Position numbers and translations under genes: made by a program
Assembly: GCA_026390245.1 (NCBI GenBank)
Contig: JAPLGI010000124.1
Span: 1-15,733 of the forward strand
Source of the DNA: Caldisericota bacterium
GTDB taxonomy: Bacteria > Caldisericota > Caldisericia > Cryosericales > Cryosericaceae
Direction: 5' to 3'
DNA length: 15,733 nucleotides
Shown here: piece by piece, positions 14,275-15,733 of the stretch
How positions within the stretch are numbered: position 1 is the first letter of the stretch
Layout of the letters: every line of letters starts with the position of its first letter
The notes under the pieces: model-generated
What the model was told of the DNA's origin: nothing
Seen by the model: the letters and a program-made list of their open reading frames with translations, nothing else
Database searches by the model: none

Positions 14275-14360
14275 CGTGTTAGATGAGAAGGTTCCGACTT
14301 TCTTTCTCCAACCAACTTACTGCAATGGCGAGAGGCGCAATCCTTTCGCCTTTTCTATTT
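14275..14360 (+). ncRNA. Candidate short RNA or attenuated leader
   Basis: The stretch between a promoter-like site (14241-14268) and an intrinsic terminator (14327-14360) would give an RNA of about 80-85 nt with no meaningful reading frame. It could be an independent small RNA or a leader whose terminator controls read-through into the HD-GYP gene. I looked for c-di-GMP riboswitch (GEMM) core motifs and did not find them. No known RNA family is recognised. Confidence 0.35.
14327..14360 (+). terminator. Intrinsic terminator in the HD-GYP upstream region
   Basis: GGCGAGAGG (14327-14335) pairs with CCTTTCGCC (14342-14350) as a 9-bp stem with one G-U pair and a 6-nt loop, followed directly by TTTTCTATTT (14351-14360). 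It stands 112 nt before the HD-GYP start codon and points toward it, so it ends something transcribed from just upstream. Confidence 0.65.
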
Positions 14361-14409
14361 CCCCCGACACCGACATCCTTTCCGGCTGACTCGACCGGCA
14401 CCGTTTTAC

Positions 14410-14437
14410 TTGACGCCACAACGCGCTAAACTTTACT
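14410..14437 (+). promoter_or_regulatory. Proximal promoter of the HD-GYP gene
   Basis: TTGACG (14410-14415), 16-nt spacer, TTTACT (14432-14437), 35 nt before the start codon at 14473. It lies downstream of the terminator at 14327-14360, so the gene can be expressed independently of the upstream promoter. Confidence 0.5.
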
Positions 14438-14472
14438 GAAGCGAAGTGGTATATGACGCCAAGGAGGCGCAT

Positions 14473-15498
14473 ATGGCTCAAGATGACGGTGAATTGATAC
14501 GTTTGGCGCTTGAACAGCTTCCGGACGGCGTCGTTGTGGCCGATGCTCATGACCGTGTCGTTGCGCTCAACGCTCAGGCCCGGCTTATCAGAGGAGCGCG
14601 GTCAGATGCCAGTGTCGCCTTTCCCCTTCTCTTCGCTGGCTCGGTGACCCAGGATGTCGAACAGGGTCTTGGAGCATTGCGAACCGGAACGGCGACGGAG
14701 TTCTCGATTGTCGAGGGAGACCCTTCGACGGGCAGGGTCTACGAACATCGATGTGTGCCCGTAAGAACTCAGGGTGGCACATATGCCGGTACTGCCGTCA
14801 CGTCTCACGACGTGACAGACCAACAGCTTCAGGATGCCCGTCATGAGGCGCGAGTCAGCGGGCTGCAGCAGCAGGTCGCAGCATTGCAGGATGCATTGCA
14901 GGAGCGCTTCGTTGACGGCATGATCACGCTGGTCGATGCACTGGAGGCTCGAGACCGATATACGTGCGGACACTCCTCCCGAGTCGCCTTCATGGCCGGC
15001 AAGGTCGCACGCAAAGTGCTGGGCCATGCCGCTGATGCGGTCGAGATCCAGCTGGCCGCCCGTCTCCACGACATCGGCAAGGTCGCGGTCCCGGACAGCC
15101 TTCTGGACAAGCCGTCCAGTCTGACGCCGGAAGAAGTGGCTCTCATGGATACACATCCCCTGGTCGGCGAGAGCATCCTGCGCCCAATCGCGCAGCTGCG
15201 CAACGTCGCGATCATTATCCGCAACCACCATGAACGGTGGGATGGAGCAGGCTATCCTGATGGCTTGGCGGGAGAGCATATTCCAATCGGGTCTCGCATC
15301 TTGGCTCTCGCCGACACGTTCGATGCCATGACGTCTCAACGCCCGTATCGAGACTCTCTTCCAGCAGCAAGAGCTCAGGAGGAAATCGCGGGACATCTGG
15401 GGACGCAGTTTGATCCCACAATCGGGCAGACATTTCTCGACATGATCGGTGCAGGAGAGATCCTGTCCGAGGACCAGGTCTGCGGTAGGGCTGGATGA
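14473..15498 (+). CDS. PAS-HD-GYP cyclic di-GMP phosphodiesterase
   Basis: Cytoplasmic signalling enzyme, 341 aa, predicted to hydrolyse c-di-GMP. Residues about 8-117 form a PAS sensor (LALEQLPDGVVVADAHDRVVALNAQA ... GTAVTSHDVTDQQ), followed by a short coiled-coil-like linker (118-146) and an HD-GYP domain (about 147-328). Catalytic features are complete: GHSSR with His167, HDIGK with His199, Asp200 and Lys203, His228, NHHERWDGAGYP with His252, His253 and GYP at 260-262, and DTFDAMTSQRPYR (Asp281). The residues for a bi- or trinuclear metal site are therefore present, and it should be active. No membrane helix, so it senses an internal signal. Start at 14473 follows AAGGAGG by 5 nt; the upstream ATG at 14446 is less likely. 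Its stop overlaps the next start (ATGA), coupling it to the pirin gene. Confidence 0.92.
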   Translation: MAQDDGELIRLALEQLPDGVVVADAHDRVVALNAQARLIRGARSDASVAFPLLFAGSVTQDVEQGLGALRTGTATEFSIVEGDPSTGRVYEHRCVPVRTQGGTYAGTAVTSHDVTDQQLQDARHEARVSGLQQQVAALQDALQERFVDGMITLVDALEARDRYTCGHSSRVAFMAGKVARKVLGHAADAVEIQLAARLHDIGKVAVPDSLLDKPSSLTPEEVALMDTHPLVGESILRPIAQLRNVAIIIRNHHERWDGAGYPDGLAGEHIPIGSRILALADTFDAMTSQRPYRDSLPAARAQEEIAGHLGTQFDPTIGQTFLDMIGAGEILSEDQVCGRAG

Positions 15499-15733
15499 TT
15501 CGGCGCATAGCATCGCACAAGCGGCACCTCGCCGCGTCGAAGGGTTCTGAGGATTTCCTGCTGTTCTCGTACGGCGACTACTTCGAGCCCGGGAACATAC
15601 GCTGGGGGGGCCTCCGTTTCTTCAACGACGCTCTGATCCATCCGGCGTGCGGATTTCCTCTCCACTTCCATGACGAGATCGAGGTCGTCACCATCGTCGT
15701 TGCGGGGGAGGTACGACAGCGGCAAGGGGTTCA
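15495..15733 (+). CDS. Pirin-family (cupin) protein, 3' end outside window
   Basis: The first 79 codons are present and the frame stays open to the window edge. The sequence begins MIRRIASHKRHLAASKGSE, then DFLLFSYGDYFEPGN, LRFFNDALIHPACGFPLHFH and DEIEVVTIVVAGEV. This matches the N-terminal cupin domain of pirin/YhhW proteins, with LHFHDEIE standing for the usual HPHRDMEI metal-binding motif (His57 and His59). Pirins are iron-binding cupins; some have quercetinase activity and others regulate metabolic enzymes by binding. The ATG overlaps the HD-GYP stop codon by four bases (ATGA), so translation is probably coupled. Which role it has here cannot be told. Confidence 0.82.
   Translation, partial: MIRRIASHKRHLAASKGSEDFLLFSYGDYFEPGNIRWGGLRFFNDALIHPACGFPLHFHDEIEVVTIVVAGEVRQRQGV

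Noticed and set aside
14275..14472. c-di-GMP riboswitch (GEMM) ahead of the HD-GYP gene
   Set aside because: The conserved core and paired elements of GEMM-I or GEMM-II are not visible; only a plain terminator hairpin is seen.
14602..15513. 303-codon minus-strand frame opposite the HD-GYP gene
   Set aside because: The plus strand encodes a complete PAS-HD-GYP enzyme with all catalytic residues; the antisense frame has no motif.

Overview
The window looks like chromosomal DNA from a free-living bacterium. It is moderately GC-rich by eye, gene-dense, and uses strong GGAGG-type ribosome binding sites about 5-7 nt before nearly every start. There are no rRNA, tRNA, CRISPR, phage or intact transposase genes. 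The galactose-type sugar ABC transporter, lipoprotein, PilT, DUF1858/DUF438 hemerythrin protein and DUF1659/DUF2922 pair suggest a heterotrophic, probably anaerobic or microaerophilic bacterium. The DUF1659/DUF2922 pair is mostly known from Bacillota and relatives. A deep-branching lineage such as Caldisericota/Cryosericota is my guess only; nothing here fixes the taxon.

Layout. (1) 1-2105: the end of an mgl-type galactose/methyl-galactoside ABC transporter operon (mglA 3' part, mglC), closed by a strong hairpin terminator. (2) 2264-5834: a tight four-gene plus-strand unit, consisting of an MFS transporter, a lipoprotein with two FMN-binding domains, a HutD-family protein and a monoglyceride-lipase-like hydrolase. 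It ends at a bidirectional terminator (5887-5912). (3) 5938-7355, minus strand: a translationally coupled pair, DUF1858-DUF438-hemerythrin and a stand-alone PAS protein, which look like the two halves of one sensor. (4) 7486-9966: a large Dna2/NAM7-type SF1 helicase, divergent from region 3. (5) 9969-10153: a short element bounded by 21-bp inverted repeats, possibly a MITE. (6) 10221-11566: a PII-like protein and an unrecognised 327-aa protein, convergent and sharing a CTAG as their stop codons. (7) 11777-12844: an orphan pilT, with a bidirectional terminator after it. (8) 12917-13347, minus: a DUF2922/DUF1659 pair. (9) 13471-15733: a DUF4388 protein, divergent from a PAS-HD-GYP c-di-GMP phosphodiesterase that overlaps a pirin-family gene cut by the window end. 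The intergenic region holds two promoter-like sites and an internal hairpin terminator, which could bound a short RNA.

How the parts may work together. Regions 1 and 2 concern uptake and small-molecule handling. Region 3 is a likely O2/NO/redox sensor. Regions 7 and 9 (pilus retraction ATPase, DUF4388, HD-GYP) fit surface behaviour under c-di-GMP control. The least explained parts are the lipoprotein operon (region 2), the inverted-repeat element (5), the unknown protein next to pilT (6), and the promoter-terminator pair ahead of the HD-GYP gene (9).
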